This document shows positions 53,105 to 61,999 of a stretch of 64,000 nucleotides of DNA, one piece after another. The notes under the pieces are model-generated. The model made no database searches. It was not told the origin of the DNA and saw only the letters and a list, made by a program, of their open reading frames with translations. Position numbers and translations under genes: made by a program. Source of the stretch: CBDFHC01 sp965247585 (lineage in GTDB: Bacteria > Chloroflexota > Dehalococcoidia > Lucifugimonadales > GCA-2712585). The DNA is taken from contig CBDFHC010000005.1 in the NCBI GenBank assembly GCA_965247585.1, positions 868,001-932,000 on the forward strand, in the 5' to 3' direction. The first letter of the stretch is position 1. Every line of letters begins with the position of its first letter.

Positions 53105-55291
53105 ATGACCACCCCCATTCTGGAAGGGCTAAATCCGGCACAGCGGCAGGCAGTGGAGGCGATTGATGGGCCGGTGCTGATCGTTGCCGGGCCTGGTTCC
53201 GGGAAGACGCGGGTGATCACGCACCGGATCGCATACCTGATGGGGACGGTGGGAATCAGCCCCCGCAGCATCCTGGCGGTGACGTTCACCAATCGGGCCG
53301 CCCGGGAGATGAAGGAGCGGCTGCAACGGCTGGTGGGCACACGCACGGAGCAGATAACGGTAGGGACGTTCCATTCGTTTTGCGCTGGGGTGCTGCGTCG
53401 TCACGGACAGCACGTTGGGTTGGACACCGGCTTCACGATCTTCGACGACGAGGACCAACGCGACGCGCTGAAGCTGGCGATGGAAGAGGCGGAGGTGGAC
53501 CCCAAGCGATTTCCCGTCCGGGCGATGCAGAGCGTCATATCCAAGGCCAAGAGCTCGCTGCTGGACGCCCAGGCACTGGCACAGCGGCAGTCCAGCTTCT
53601 TCGAGGAGACGGCGGCCCGGGTGTACGCCCGGTACGAGGAGATGCTGGGCCGGTACAACGCGGTGGACTTTGACGACCTACTCTCGAAGGCGGTGTACCT
53701 GTTTCGAAACACGCCGGATGTGCTGCACCGCTACCAACAGCGGTACGTCCACGTGTTGATTGACGAGTTCCAGGACACCAACGTGAGCCAGTACGAGCTG
53801 GCCCGGCTGCTCGCGGACGGCTACCGGAATATCTGCGTGGTGGGAGACCCGGACCAGTCCATCTACTCCTGGCGCAACGCGGACATCCGAAATATCCTCA
53901 GCTTTCAGCGGGACTATCCCACAGCGAAACTGGTGGCGCTGGAGGAGAACTACCGGTCCACCGGCACGGTGCTGGAGGCAGCCAAGGGGCTGATAAAGTC
54001 CAACCGGCAAAGGCTGGACAAGGACCTGAGGACTCAAAAGGCGCAGGGGCCGGCGATTGTTGTAAGCGAGTCTTTCACGGAAGACGAAGAGGCGCAGTTT
54101 GTGCTGCAACAGATAGACCGGCTAAGCCGGGAGGACGGGGTGAAGAAGGGCGACTGCGCGGTGATGTACCGGGTGAACGCACAGTCGCGGGCGTTTGAGG
54201 AGGCGTGCCTGCGCTACGGGATGGAGTACAGGTTGGTAGGCGGGGTGCGCTTTTACCACCGGCGGGAGGTGAAGGACCTTATCGCCTACCTCCGGGCGAT
54301 AGGAAACCCGGAAGACCAGGTGAGCCTGCTGCGGATCATAAACAAGCCGGCGCGGGGAATTGGGAATCGCACCGTAGAGCAGGTGAGTTTTTGGGCGTCA
54401 ACCCAGGGGATATCTGTCAACGCGGCGCTGGAGCGGATAGCGGAGGAGCGTAGCGCCGGAGGGGCCGCCAGCCATCCGTTGTCATCCAGGGCGGCGCAGG
54501 CGGTGTCCGGCTTCGCGGCGCTGTTGAAGAGCCTTCGAGAGGAGAGCCGGCGGCTGGACGTGGTGGAGTTGGTGGATACGGTGCTTGACCGGATCAGCTA
54601 CCGGGCGTTCCTACAGGCGGGAGACGACGCAGAGGACCGGTGGGAGAACGTAATGGAGCTTAGGAGCGCGGCCCAGGAGTTCAAGGGGCTGGAGCCCGGG
54701 GGGGACCTTACGGCGCTGCTGGAACGGCTGGCGCTGGTGGCGGACATAGACAACTACAAGGAATCTCTGGACGCGTTGACGCTCATAACCCTGCACCAGT
54801 CCAAGGGGCTGGAGTTCCCGGTGGTGTTCATTTGCGGAATGGAGGAGGGGCTGCTGCCGCACTTCCGCTCCATGGACAGCCCGGAAGAGCTGGAGGAGGA
54901 GCGGCGGCTCTGCTACGTGGGAATAACGCGCTGCATGGAGCGGCTTTTCCTGACGCGGGCGTTCCGGAGGGGATTCATGGGTGGCAGCGGCGGGCCGACG
55001 ATACCGTCCCGATTCCTGCAGGAGATACCGTCGCATCTGATCGAGTCGCCCACGCCGCTGGCGAAGAAGAGGGAGGTGTGGGCGGCGAGGCCCGCCGTGG
55101 TGGTGGAGGCAGTGCCTGCGTTGCCGCTGCGCACCGGGGACCGGGTGAGCCACGGGGTATTCGGGGAAGGGGTAGTGGTGAGCAGCACGGGCAAAGGGTC
55201 AGACCAGGAGGTGACGGTGGCTTTTGCAGGGGGCGCCGGGGTGAAACGTCTTCTGTTGAGCTACGCGCCGCTGGAAAAGGTGGAGAGCTAG
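53105..55291 (+). CDS. pcrA: ATP-dependent DNA helicase PcrA/UvrD
   Basis: A 728-residue superfamily 1A helicase for repair and replication restart. Motifs: Q motif LNPAQRQAVEA, I AGPGSGKT, Ia TFTNRAAREM, II IDEFQDTN, III VVGDPDQSIYSWRNA, IV ENYRSTG, V ITLHQSKGLEFPVVFICG, VI ERRLCYVGITR. The C-terminal tail is a KOW/Tudor-like fold (GDRVSHGVFGEGVVVS, ending LEKVES) that contacts RNA polymerase in PcrA. Its start is ATG at 53105 just behind an extended -10. The last four bases are shared with the PAC2 gene's stop (CTAG). Confidence 0.95.
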   Translation: MTTPILEGLNPAQRQAVEAIDGPVLIVAGPGSGKTRVITHRIAYLMGTVGISPRSILAVTFTNRAAREMKERLQRLVGTRTEQITVGTFHSFCAGVLRRHGQHVGLDTGFTIFDDEDQRDALKLAMEEAEVDPKRFPVRAMQSVISKAKSSLLDAQALAQRQSSFFEETAARVYARYEEMLGRYNAVDFDDLLSKAVYLFRNTPDVLHRYQQRYVHVLIDEFQDTNVSQYELARLLADGYRNICVVGDPDQSIYSWRNADIRNILSFQRDYPTAKLVALEENYRSTGTVLEAAKGLIKSNRQRLDKDLRTQKAQGPAIVVSESFTEDEEAQFVLQQIDRLSREDGVKKGDCAVMYRVNAQSRAFEEACLRYGMEYRLVGGVRFYHRREVKDLIAYLRAIGNPEDQVSLLRIINKPARGIGNRTVEQVSFWASTQGISVNAALERIAEERSAGGAASHPLSSRAAQAVSGFAALLKSLREESRRLDVVELVDTVLDRISYRAFLQAGDDAEDRWENVMELRSAAQEFKGLEPGGDLTALLERLALVADIDNYKESLDALTLITLHQSKGLEFPVVFICGMEEGLLPHFRSMDSPEELEEERRLCYVGITRCMERLFLTRAFRRGFMGGSGGPTIPSRFLQEIPSHLIESPTPLAKKREVWAARPAVVVEAVPALPLRTGDRVSHGVFGEGVVVSSTGKGSDQEVTVAFAGGAGVKRLLLSYAPLEKVES

Positions 55292-56172
55292 CTGTCGAAG
55301 CGCTCGCCCATCTCGCGAAGGAACTTTTCAGTCTCGGGCGAGAGCTTGATGTTCTCATCTTCGCCGGTGGTCTTCCCGGCGGTACGGGAATCGTAGTGGA
55401 CTTCCAGCCGTTCGATGAGGGCCTTCAAGCCCTGGTTTCGCTGAACCTCGTTGTTGATATCGCGGTACTGCCGGCGGCCACGCTCCGGGTCTGAGAGGTC
55501 CTTGGGCAGGTCATAGACGGTGCAGATGACTTCCATCAGACGGTTGGCCCCGGCGTAGTCCTCCTCCAGTTGGACGTATTGCGGGAGGTGAACCATTACG
55601 CCAACGCTTTCGATGCCGCGGCTTTGGACGCCTTCGCCCACCAGGTTGACGATGGAGGTGGGCCCCTGGTAGGTGCTGGGGCGGAGCTTGAGCACGTCAC
55701 CGTACTTCTCTCCCACCTTGCCGGTAGCGGAGCCGGTGACCAGCAGCGGACGGGTGTGGGGCACAGCGTCATACATGCCGCCGATGCGGACGTACTGCTT
55801 GACTCCCAGCATTTCGATGACCTCCAGAACGGAGTCGGTATAGTCCTCTCCGAAGGACTGGGGCTCCAGCAGGTGGAAGAATAGCAGGTCCGGGGGATCG
55901 TCCCGAATGGCATAGTTGATGATGGTGTTGGGTATGTTAAGGGTGCGGTTTCCCTCGGCGTTTCGCATAACCGGACGGTATCTGGTGAAGTCGTAGAAGT
56001 TGCCGGGGCGCGCCAGGCGACCCAACTCCTTGGCGCCGAAGTGGCGTTCCAGCTTGGCCAGGGCGATGGTGCCGACGCTGCCCACATCTATCCAGGGTCT
56101 GAGCATAGCAATGACGTGGGGCTCTTTCAGCTCCGGCAGCGGCTCAACAATCTCAAAAGCTCCTATTCTCAT
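55288..56172 (-). CDS. PAC2-family protein
   Basis: A 294-residue protein of the PAC2 family (proteasome assembly chaperone 2-like; also in actinobacteria, archaea and Chloroflexota). It begins MRIGAFEIVEPLPELKEPHVIAMLRPW, has the middle GDVLKLRPSTYQGPTSIVNLVGEG and a helical, charged end (FLREMGERFDS). In bacteria its function is unsettled. The ATG at 56172 is preferred to an upstream TTG; its binding site is weak. It ends convergently with pcrA, sharing CTAG as stop for both. Confidence 0.85.
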   Translation of the reverse strand: MRIGAFEIVEPLPELKEPHVIAMLRPWIDVGSVGTIALAKLERHFGAKELGRLARPGNFYDFTRYRPVMRNAEGNRTLNIPNTIINYAIRDDPPDLLFFHLLEPQSFGEDYTDSVLEVIEMLGVKQYVRIGGMYDAVPHTRPLLVTGSATGKVGEKYGDVLKLRPSTYQGPTSIVNLVGEGVQSRGIESVGVMVHLPQYVQLEEDYAGANRLMEVICTVYDLPKDLSDPERGRRQYRDINNEVQRNQGLKALIERLEVHYDSRTAGKTTGEDENIKLSPETEKFLREMGERFDS

Positions 56173-56372
56173 AGGGGATATCTTGCCAAAGACGGTACTA
56201 TTACGCAAGTGTGGCGCGCCCTGTTCGGGGCGGGTTCAGGGCTAGGTGCCGGCGCTGTCAGCATGGCTTGATGGGGCATGAACCCCGTTTGGCAGGAGGG
56301 TTGTAGGGCGCCGGGAGCTAGCGCTTTATGGGTTTGCGAACCCTTTTCCAGGCCGAGTCTTGATTCAGAGCC

Positions 56373-56861
56373 CTACGCCCGCTGCCAGATGCAAGTGTAG
56401 GAGTAGTCGGCCACCTTTTCGCCGCGCTGGTTGCGACCTTCGACCAGAAAGGTGATGAACCGGTTGCCACGGCGCTCGAATTTATCGGCGACGGCGGTGG
56501 TGCTGGTGACGACGTCGCCGGGGCGGACGCGGGTGCCGAGGAAGCGAATCTGGGAGCCGACGAATGGGGTGCTGCGTGGGTGGGCGGTGGACTGCTCCGG
56601 CGCGATGTAGCCCTGGGCGGCGATGAGGGCCTCGCGGCGCTGGGGTGCGTAGGTGTAGAGCATGGTGGGCGGCGCGAAGATGCCTTTGTGGCCCAGGGCG
56701 CGGGCGGTGGCCTCGTTGATATATATGGGGTTTTCATAGCCCACAGCGTGGCAGTAATTGGCGATGCTCTCCGCGGTGACCTCGTAGGTGTAGGGAGGAG
56801 ACTGGTGACCCACCTGGGCCACGTCCCACTCGTAGATGGACTCGGCCTCAGGTTGGGTCAC
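56373..56861 (-). CDS. FAS1-like / MaoC-type dehydratase
   Basis: A 162-residue hot-dog-fold protein resembling the N-terminal FAS1-like dehydratase domain of MaoC hydratases: an entry SPPYTYEVTAESIANYCHAVG, ENPIYINEATARALG, and FAPPTMLYTYAP, then GSQIRFLGTRVRPGDVVTS. Such proteins act on beta-hydroxyacyl thioesters. Its GTG start overlaps the stop of the split-barrel gene (GTGA), and it is last in the tldD-to-dehydratase run. Confidence 0.82.
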   Translation of the reverse strand: MTQPEAESIYEWDVAQVGHQSPPYTYEVTAESIANYCHAVGYENPIYINEATARALGHKGIFAPPTMLYTYAPQRREALIAAQGYIAPEQSTAHPRSTPFVGSQIRFLGTRVRPGDVVTSTTAVADKFERRGNRFITFLVEGRNQRGEKVADYSYTCIWQRA

Positions 56862-57304
56862 GGCTGGGTTCCTTCGCCACCGCTGGACCAGTCCACCAGG
56901 CGGGAGGGCGTGATCTTGATGACCGGGCCGTCATCCAGGTCCATTTTACGGTACTGGGGATATTTATCTCGAAGGAGGACAACCGCGGCGGCCTGATCAT
57001 CGCCGCGCTCCAGAAGCCGAGCGCCGCCCAGCACTAGCAGGTACCAGAGACGGCGCCAGTCCTCTTCATAGTGGTCCAAGAGCAAGGCCACCTGGGGATT
57101 GGAAATAATGTTGCGGACGCGTTTCAGCGGTCTTCCGGTGGGGCGCTTGGGTTTCTGGTCTATCACGGAGTAGAAGGACTCGCCGTCATAGGCGAAGCAG
57201 ATGGGTACCAAGTGGGGGGCGGCGGCGCCGTCCGCGGTGGCCAGGTGGGCGTTACGGGCCCGCTGGATGAGACGCAGCTGATGAGGGGTGGGTACGGCGG
57301 CCAC
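56858..57304 (-). CDS. Split-barrel PPOX/F420-dependent-type oxidoreductase
   Basis: A 148-residue pyridoxamine-phosphate-oxidase-fold protein. The first strands ARNAHLATADGAAAPHLVPICFAYDG and later NPQVALLLDHYEEDWRRLWYLLVLGGARLL place it near the F420-dependent PPOX group (Rv0121-like). It would bind FMN or F420; which cannot be decided by eye. Starts with GTG at 57304. It overlaps the dehydratase gene by 4 bp and lies 23 bp after the HEAT-repeat gene. Confidence 0.85.
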   Translation of the reverse strand: MAAVPTPHQLRLIQRARNAHLATADGAAAPHLVPICFAYDGESFYSVIDQKPKRPTGRPLKRVRNIISNPQVALLLDHYEEDWRRLWYLLVLGGARLLERGDDQAAAVVLLRDKYPQYRKMDLDDGPVIKITPSRLVDWSSGGEGTQP

Positions 57305-57327
57305 TGGGGTCTCCCAAAGGGCGGTGG

Positions 57328-58251
57328 TCAGCGCGCGCCATCGAAAGTGAGGGGGTCCTCCATAGCCATAACTTGGTCCAGGTACTCCCTGGCGGCGTCT
57401 TCAAGGGTGGGGTCCCCGGTCTTGAGGCAGCGCCGCAGGGCCTTCTTGGCCAGGGGTCCGCCAATGGTGCCTATGGCGCGCACCGCGGAGAGCTGCACCT
57501 CCAGATCATCATCGTCCATTAAGGGCACCAGGTGGGGTATGGCTTCCTCGTCCTCCAAGGCGGCGCAGGCGTTGGCGGCCTCGTAGCGGAGTGGAGGCAC
57601 GGAGCTATTAAGCTCTTTGACGAGGATTTCCAGCCAGAACGGCTCCCCGGTTTTGCCCATGGCGTAAAGGGAGCTTCCCCTCAGGTCTGTGTCCTCGCTC
57701 TCGTAGGCCCACTGTATGTAGGCTTTGATGTCTTCAGTGTTGAAGCTGGCCGCTGCCTCCAGGGCGCGCCGGCGCACCTCCAGCTCCTCTTCCACATCCT
57801 GCAATGCGCCCAAGAGGCACTGCTGGATGCGTGCTTCATCCTTTCGCAGCAGTTTGGCGCCTTGGGCCAGATCGGCGAACTTGCCCAGGGCCAGGGCGGC
57901 GGACGCCCGTACCTCTGGTGACTGGTCCTCCCTGATGATCTGGCAGAGGGGCAAGATAATCACCCGGTCCTCGCACTCCCAGAGACCTTCAATGGCGCTC
58001 TGACGGACCGAGGAGTCGCGGTCTTTCAGGCATTGACGAAGCACGGAACTAAAGTCCAGGTCCGTGTTTTCGTGAGCCATCTCCACCAGCTTGCCCACGA
58101 CGGTGAGACGCCGCTCCGAAGGAACATCGGCCCAAGTGGCAGCGAAGGTGGCGGTCTCGGCGGCGGTTAGATTCGAAAGTTCAAAGAGAAGGGATTGTCC
58201 CAGCTCTGAACCAGCTTCCCTGATCTCCTGAAGGGATTTCTCAAGAGTCAA
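57328..58251 (-). CDS. HEAT-repeat protein
   Basis: A 307-residue all-helical scaffold with five or six HEAT/PBS-lyase-like repeats, such as RDSSVRQSAIEGLWECED, SPEVRASAALALGKFAD, VPPLRYEAANACAALEDEEAIPHL and DLEVQLSAVRAIGTIGG. HEAT arrays bind proteins. The TTG at 58251 is chosen because AGGAAGG precedes it; the upstream in-frame region falls within pmbA. It lies 11 bp from pmbA in the same operon. A role beside the TldD/TldE protease is possible but not shown. Confidence 0.85.
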   Translation of the reverse strand: MTLEKSLQEIREAGSELGQSLLFELSNLTAAETATFAATWADVPSERRLTVVGKLVEMAHENTDLDFSSVLRQCLKDRDSSVRQSAIEGLWECEDRVIILPLCQIIREDQSPEVRASAALALGKFADLAQGAKLLRKDEARIQQCLLGALQDVEEELEVRRRALEAAASFNTEDIKAYIQWAYESEDTDLRGSSLYAMGKTGEPFWLEILVKELNSSVPPLRYEAANACAALEDEEAIPHLVPLMDDDDLEVQLSAVRAIGTIGGPLAKKALRRCLKTGDPTLEDAAREYLDQVMAMEDPLTFDGAR

Positions 58252-58262
58252 CGCGAGCCTTC

Positions 58263-59588
58263 CTATTCCCGGGTTGCCACAGCCACGTTGGCGCATAGGA
58301 CGCTAGGTGTGAAGAGGGAGCCGCCGAGCCAGCGCCCGTCGTTGCCCAGGGCCTGCACAGCGTTGAGGACAGTATACACATTGCCGCTGATCACGGTGTT
58401 CTTGAGTCTTCCTACAATTTTACCGTTTTCTATGCGATAGCCCAACAGGACGTTGGCATTAAAATCGCCGCCCAGGATGTTGCTCTGACCAGCGCCCAGG
58501 AGCCGCTCCACCACGATGCCGCTCTTTGCATCGGCGACCATATCCTGGAAGGAGGCGTCTCCCTGGGAGAGTACGGTGACGCTGGTGCCGGGGCCCGGAA
58601 GGCTGGCCAGGCCGCGGTGGGCGTTGCCGGTGCTCTCAGCGCCGGCCTGCCCGGCGGTTTGGAGGTCATAAAGGAAGGTGCTGATAACACCCCGGTCCAC
58701 CAATGGAAGCCGCCTGCTGGGGATACCCTCATCGTCACAGAAACGGCTGCCGGGCACCATGGCCAGGGCGGGTTCGTCCCATATGCTGATTCGGGGGTCC
58801 AGCATCTTCTCGCCCAGCTTACCCACCAGAGGAGAGGAGCCTTGCAGTATGGACTTGCCGTTGAAGCCGGCCATGAGGGGTGAAAGGAGGGCGCCGGCGA
58901 CGCCCTTAGGGGTGAAGATCACCGGAAGGTCGCCGGAAACTGGCGGTCCGATGACCCTGCCGTATTCCAGCTCCCTGGCGATGGCGTCCACCAGGGGCGC
59001 AGGGTCGTCAAAGGGGCGGCAGGAGCTCTTCCCGTCACCCAGGAAGAACATGTCGGTGCCCTTGATGAGGGTGCCGCCCAGGTAGGCGCTAAAGACGCTT
59101 TTGGTATAGCTGGCGTTGCCGCCGCGGGAGTTGATCAGGGAGATGGTGGAGACGTCCCGGCTGATGGTAGCGTCGCATAAGAGCTCCGGCTCGTGCTTTC
59201 GGGCGCCGTCAATAAGACTCTGGCCCAACTGAAGCATGGCCTCCAGGGAATGGGCCTCTACGGCCGGGTCGTATACCTCTACGGGAACGTATTCCTGACT
59301 GGTTGGGAAGTCCATGGCGGCCTGGGGGCCGAAGGGGGCGGTCTCCAACGCGTTCTGGACCAGGTCGTCGGCATCGTCCAGACGGGTGGTGGAGGCGAAG
59401 CCAATCCGGCCATCCTTAATCAAGCGCAGGGCGAGGCCGGAGGACTGCCGCTGCTCCAGGGCTTTCAGCCGGTTGGCCTCGAATATCACCGGCTCGTTCC
59501 GGTGGGTAACGTGGAACACCTCGGCCTGCTGAGCGACGGCCTTCGCCTTGTCCAGCACCCGTTCCAGCAGAAGGTTATCGGCCGCCAA
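58263..59588 (-). CDS. pmbA: TldE/PmbA-type peptidase subunit
   Basis: A 441-residue modulator-of-gyrase family protein, the non-metal partner (TldE/PmbA) of TldD. It shows ESTGNAHRG, DLQTAGQAG and GAGQSNILGGDFNANVLLGYRIENG, and lacks the HExxxH zinc motif seen in its partner. TTG at 59588 is the likely start, with AGAGG at 7 bases; it overlaps the tldD 3' end by 14 bp, so the two are co-translated. Together they are expected to form a heterodimeric metalloprotease degrading or maturing unfolded peptides. Confidence 0.9.
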   Translation of the reverse strand: MAADNLLLERVLDKAKAVAQQAEVFHVTHRNEPVIFEANRLKALEQRQSSGLALRLIKDGRIGFASTTRLDDADDLVQNALETAPFGPQAAMDFPTSQEYVPVEVYDPAVEAHSLEAMLQLGQSLIDGARKHEPELLCDATISRDVSTISLINSRGGNASYTKSVFSAYLGGTLIKGTDMFFLGDGKSSCRPFDDPAPLVDAIARELEYGRVIGPPVSGDLPVIFTPKGVAGALLSPLMAGFNGKSILQGSSPLVGKLGEKMLDPRISIWDEPALAMVPGSRFCDDEGIPSRRLPLVDRGVISTFLYDLQTAGQAGAESTGNAHRGLASLPGPGTSVTVLSQGDASFQDMVADAKSGIVVERLLGAGQSNILGGDFNANVLLGYRIENGKIVGRLKNTVISGNVYTVLNAVQALGNDGRWLGGSLFTPSVLCANVAVATRE

Positions 59589-60954
59589 TGAGACACCTCT
59601 GGATACGGATGTGAGGGCTGCCGTTGGAAACGGCCAGGGGTGACTGGCCACCCTTGCCGCAGCCGCCGCCCTGGTTCATGCTCAGATCGTTGGCCACGGC
59701 GTCCAGGCTCTCCAGGGTGGTGAAGAGGTTGCCGGAAAGGAGGACGGGCCGCACCAGCTCCTCCACCTTGCCGTTGCGGATGACGTTGGCCTGGCCGGCG
59801 GAGAAGGTGAACTGCTCCATGCTGGTCATGCCGCCGTACCAGTTGCCCACGTAGAGGCCGTCCTTCACATCGGCGATGACATCCTCGGCGGGGGTGTCGC
59901 CGGGCTCGATGAACGTGTTGGTCATGCGGACGATGGGAGGGAACTGAGGGCCGATAGCGCGGGCGTTGCCGGTGACCTTCTCGCCCATCTTGGCGGCGGT
60001 CTCCCGGGAGTGGAGGCGGCCCACCAGCTCGCCCTCCTGGAGAAGATAGCTGCGGGTTGAAGGGACGCCTTCGTCGTCGTAGGCGTAGCTGCCGCGGAGG
60101 TCCGGGACGGCGGCGCCGTCCACCACGTTGATGTGCTTCCCACCGAAGCGGCGGCCCAAGACCATGATCTCCTTCATGCGGTCGTCTTCATAGACGTGGT
60201 CGGCCTCGGAAAGGTGGCCGAAGGCTTCGTGGATGAAGACGCCGGCGAGGACGGGTTCCAGGACGACGGTGTACTCGCCGCCCTTGACCTGGGGCGCCCG
60301 GAGCAGCTCCATGGCGCGCTGGGCCACGCCCCGGGCCTCTTGGTGCAACCCCTCGATTTCTGAGTAGTCTCCGGCGGAGCCGAGGCTGACACCGGACTGC
60401 TGAACATCTGCGCCGTCACGGGCCACGGCGTTGAGGCGTAGGACTACGTCCAGCTTCTCCTGGTCTATGTAAGCGCCTTCAGAGGTGGCGAAGATGCGAT
60501 GGCGGCGCGAATCGCTGTAGCCCACTGTGGAGGTGGAGATGCCCTCCACACTCCAGATTTCGTCCACGTACTGGTCCAGGAGGGCCTTCTTTTCGTGCAG
60601 GGGGACCTGGGACGGGTCCTTCTTCACCTGCCGCCGCACGGTGTCCACAATGGGCTCCACGGGGGCGAGGAGCACGGGGTCGCCGCCGACAAGGCGGGCG
60701 TTGCGCACCGCCGCGGCGACCTTTTCGTTCAGCTTTGCCAGGCTGTTGAAGGAGACGAAGCCCCACCCACCGCCGGCCAGGGCACGGACGCAGCCCCCGG
60801 CGCCGCTGGTGCGGTTGACCTCCTCCAGCTCCTTGCCGCGGTACCGGAGCGAGGTGGAGCCGGACTGGTCAATGCGAATCTCGATGTAGGTGGCGTCGTG
60901 TCCCTTCAGTGCGTCCTGGACGCGGTCTCTGAAGGCGAAGTTGCCGTTGTTCAT
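59575..60954 (-). CDS. tldD: TldD-type zinc metallopeptidase subunit
   Basis: A 459-residue TldD protein. The zinc-binding motif is HEAFGHLSEADH at about residues 239-250, in the family HExxxH form. Other matches: DDEGVPSTRSYLLQEGEL, RMTNTFIEPGD and a glycine-rich end GGCGKGGQSPLAVSNG. With TldE it makes a processing/degrading protease, in some bacteria needed to mature microcins or degrade toxins such as CcdA. First gene of the five-gene minus-strand operon. ATG at 60954. Confidence 0.93.
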   Translation of the reverse strand: MNNGNFAFRDRVQDALKGHDATYIEIRIDQSGSTSLRYRGKELEEVNRTSGAGGCVRALAGGGWGFVSFNSLAKLNEKVAAAVRNARLVGGDPVLLAPVEPIVDTVRRQVKKDPSQVPLHEKKALLDQYVDEIWSVEGISTSTVGYSDSRRHRIFATSEGAYIDQEKLDVVLRLNAVARDGADVQQSGVSLGSAGDYSEIEGLHQEARGVAQRAMELLRAPQVKGGEYTVVLEPVLAGVFIHEAFGHLSEADHVYEDDRMKEIMVLGRRFGGKHINVVDGAAVPDLRGSYAYDDEGVPSTRSYLLQEGELVGRLHSRETAAKMGEKVTGNARAIGPQFPPIVRMTNTFIEPGDTPAEDVIADVKDGLYVGNWYGGMTSMEQFTFSAGQANVIRNGKVEELVRPVLLSGNLFTTLESLDAVANDLSMNQGGGCGKGGQSPLAVSNGSPHIRIQRCLIGGR

Positions 60955-61051
60955 TGCGGGTCCTTGTGAGGGGGCGCAGGTGTGGCGCCCGAGGCTAGAG
61001 GGATATTACATAGCGGCACCAGGGAGGCGCAAGGGGAGGGGGGATGATTCC

Positions 61052-61080
61052 TTGAGACCCCCTAAATCCAGTGCTAGAAT
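61052..61080 (+). promoter_or_regulatory. Strong promoter of nth with leaderless geometry
   Basis: TTGAGA (61052-61057), a 17-base spacer ending TGc, and TAGAAT (61075-61080): good -35, ideal spacing and extended -10. A start 7 bases after the -10 falls on the GTG at 61087, so the mRNA is probably leaderless. Confidence 0.65.
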
Positions 61081-61086
61081 CCCAGC

Positions 61087-61881
61087 GTGACTACGGCCAA
61101 GACCAAAGCGCCAAAGAGACCGGCCCGTCGTAAGGGCAGGCCGCGTAAGACTCCACACCTCCCGGCGCAGGATATTATCGATCTGCTGGGACCGTCTTAC
61201 GGCCCGTATCAGCACGCCAGCCGGATGGACCCCGCCGAGGAGGTGGTCTACACCATCCTTTCGCAGCACACGTCCGATATAAACTCGATGCGGGCGTTCC
61301 ACCAGTTGATGGCGGAGTTCGAGTCGCTGGAGGCGGTGGCGCAGGGGGACGTGCGCCGGATTGAGAGCGCCATCACGCGGGGCGGCCTGGCGAAGGTGAA
61401 GGCGCCACGGATCAAGCAGGTGCTGAACCTGATTTTAGAAAAACGGGGCAACCTGGACCTGAGCTTCCTGGCGGAGATGCCGCTGCAGGAAGCGAAAGCA
61501 TGGATGCGGGAGCTGCCGGGGATAGGGCCTAAGTCCGCCGCGGTGATTCTGTGTTTCTCGCTGGGGATGCCGGCCATGGCGGTGGATACCCACGTGCACC
61601 GGGTGGCGAAGCGGCTGGGGCTGATAGGCCCCAAGACCAGCGCCGACGACGCCCACGAGCTGCTGGAGCCGATGGTGGCGCCGGAGCAAGTGTACGCCTT
61701 CCACGTGGCGCTGATCACCCACGGCCGGAGGGTATGCAAGGCGCTGCGGCCGCTGTGCAGCGAGTGCCTGCTGGCGTTCGGGTGCCCTTCTCGGGAGCTT
61801 GCCACGGCGCCGGTGAAGCCGAGCAAGGCGAAGGCTAAACCGGCCGGTAGTTCCGCTCGGACTGCAAAAGCCTCGGGCTGA
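61087..61881 (+). CDS. nth: Endonuclease III-type DNA glycosylase
   Basis: A 264-residue base-excision enzyme for oxidised pyrimidines. Helix-hairpin-helix LPGIGPKSAA carries the catalytic Lys (K149); catalytic Asp is D167 in VDTHVHRV; the [4Fe-4S] loop is C217-x6-C224-x2-C227-x5-C233. The N-terminal 25 residues and C-terminal 25 are basic, low-complexity extensions (Lys/Ala/Pro-rich), not part of the fold. GTG at 61087 coincides with the likely transcription start; no ribosome binding site is seen. Confidence 0.93.
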   Translation: MTTAKTKAPKRPARRKGRPRKTPHLPAQDIIDLLGPSYGPYQHASRMDPAEEVVYTILSQHTSDINSMRAFHQLMAEFESLEAVAQGDVRRIESAITRGGLAKVKAPRIKQVLNLILEKRGNLDLSFLAEMPLQEAKAWMRELPGIGPKSAAVILCFSLGMPAMAVDTHVHRVAKRLGLIGPKTSADDAHELLEPMVAPEQVYAFHVALITHGRRVCKALRPLCSECLLAFGCPSRELATAPVKPSKAKAKPAGSSARTAKASG

Positions 61882-61932
61882 GCGGAATTGGAGCGCCGGT
61901 GAGCAAGAGACGGATGCCGACCGGCGGGATTC

Positions 61933-61961
61933 TTTACGGCTTATCCGGCTGAGTTTATACT
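61933..61961 (+). promoter_or_regulatory. Predicted promoter of argC
   Basis: TTTACG (61933-61938), 17 bases, TATACT (61956-61961), about 40 bp upstream of the argC GTG at 62000. Confidence 0.5.
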
Positions 61962-61999
61962 TCCAACCCTCTTCAGCCCGGGGCCAGGAAGGTGCCGAA

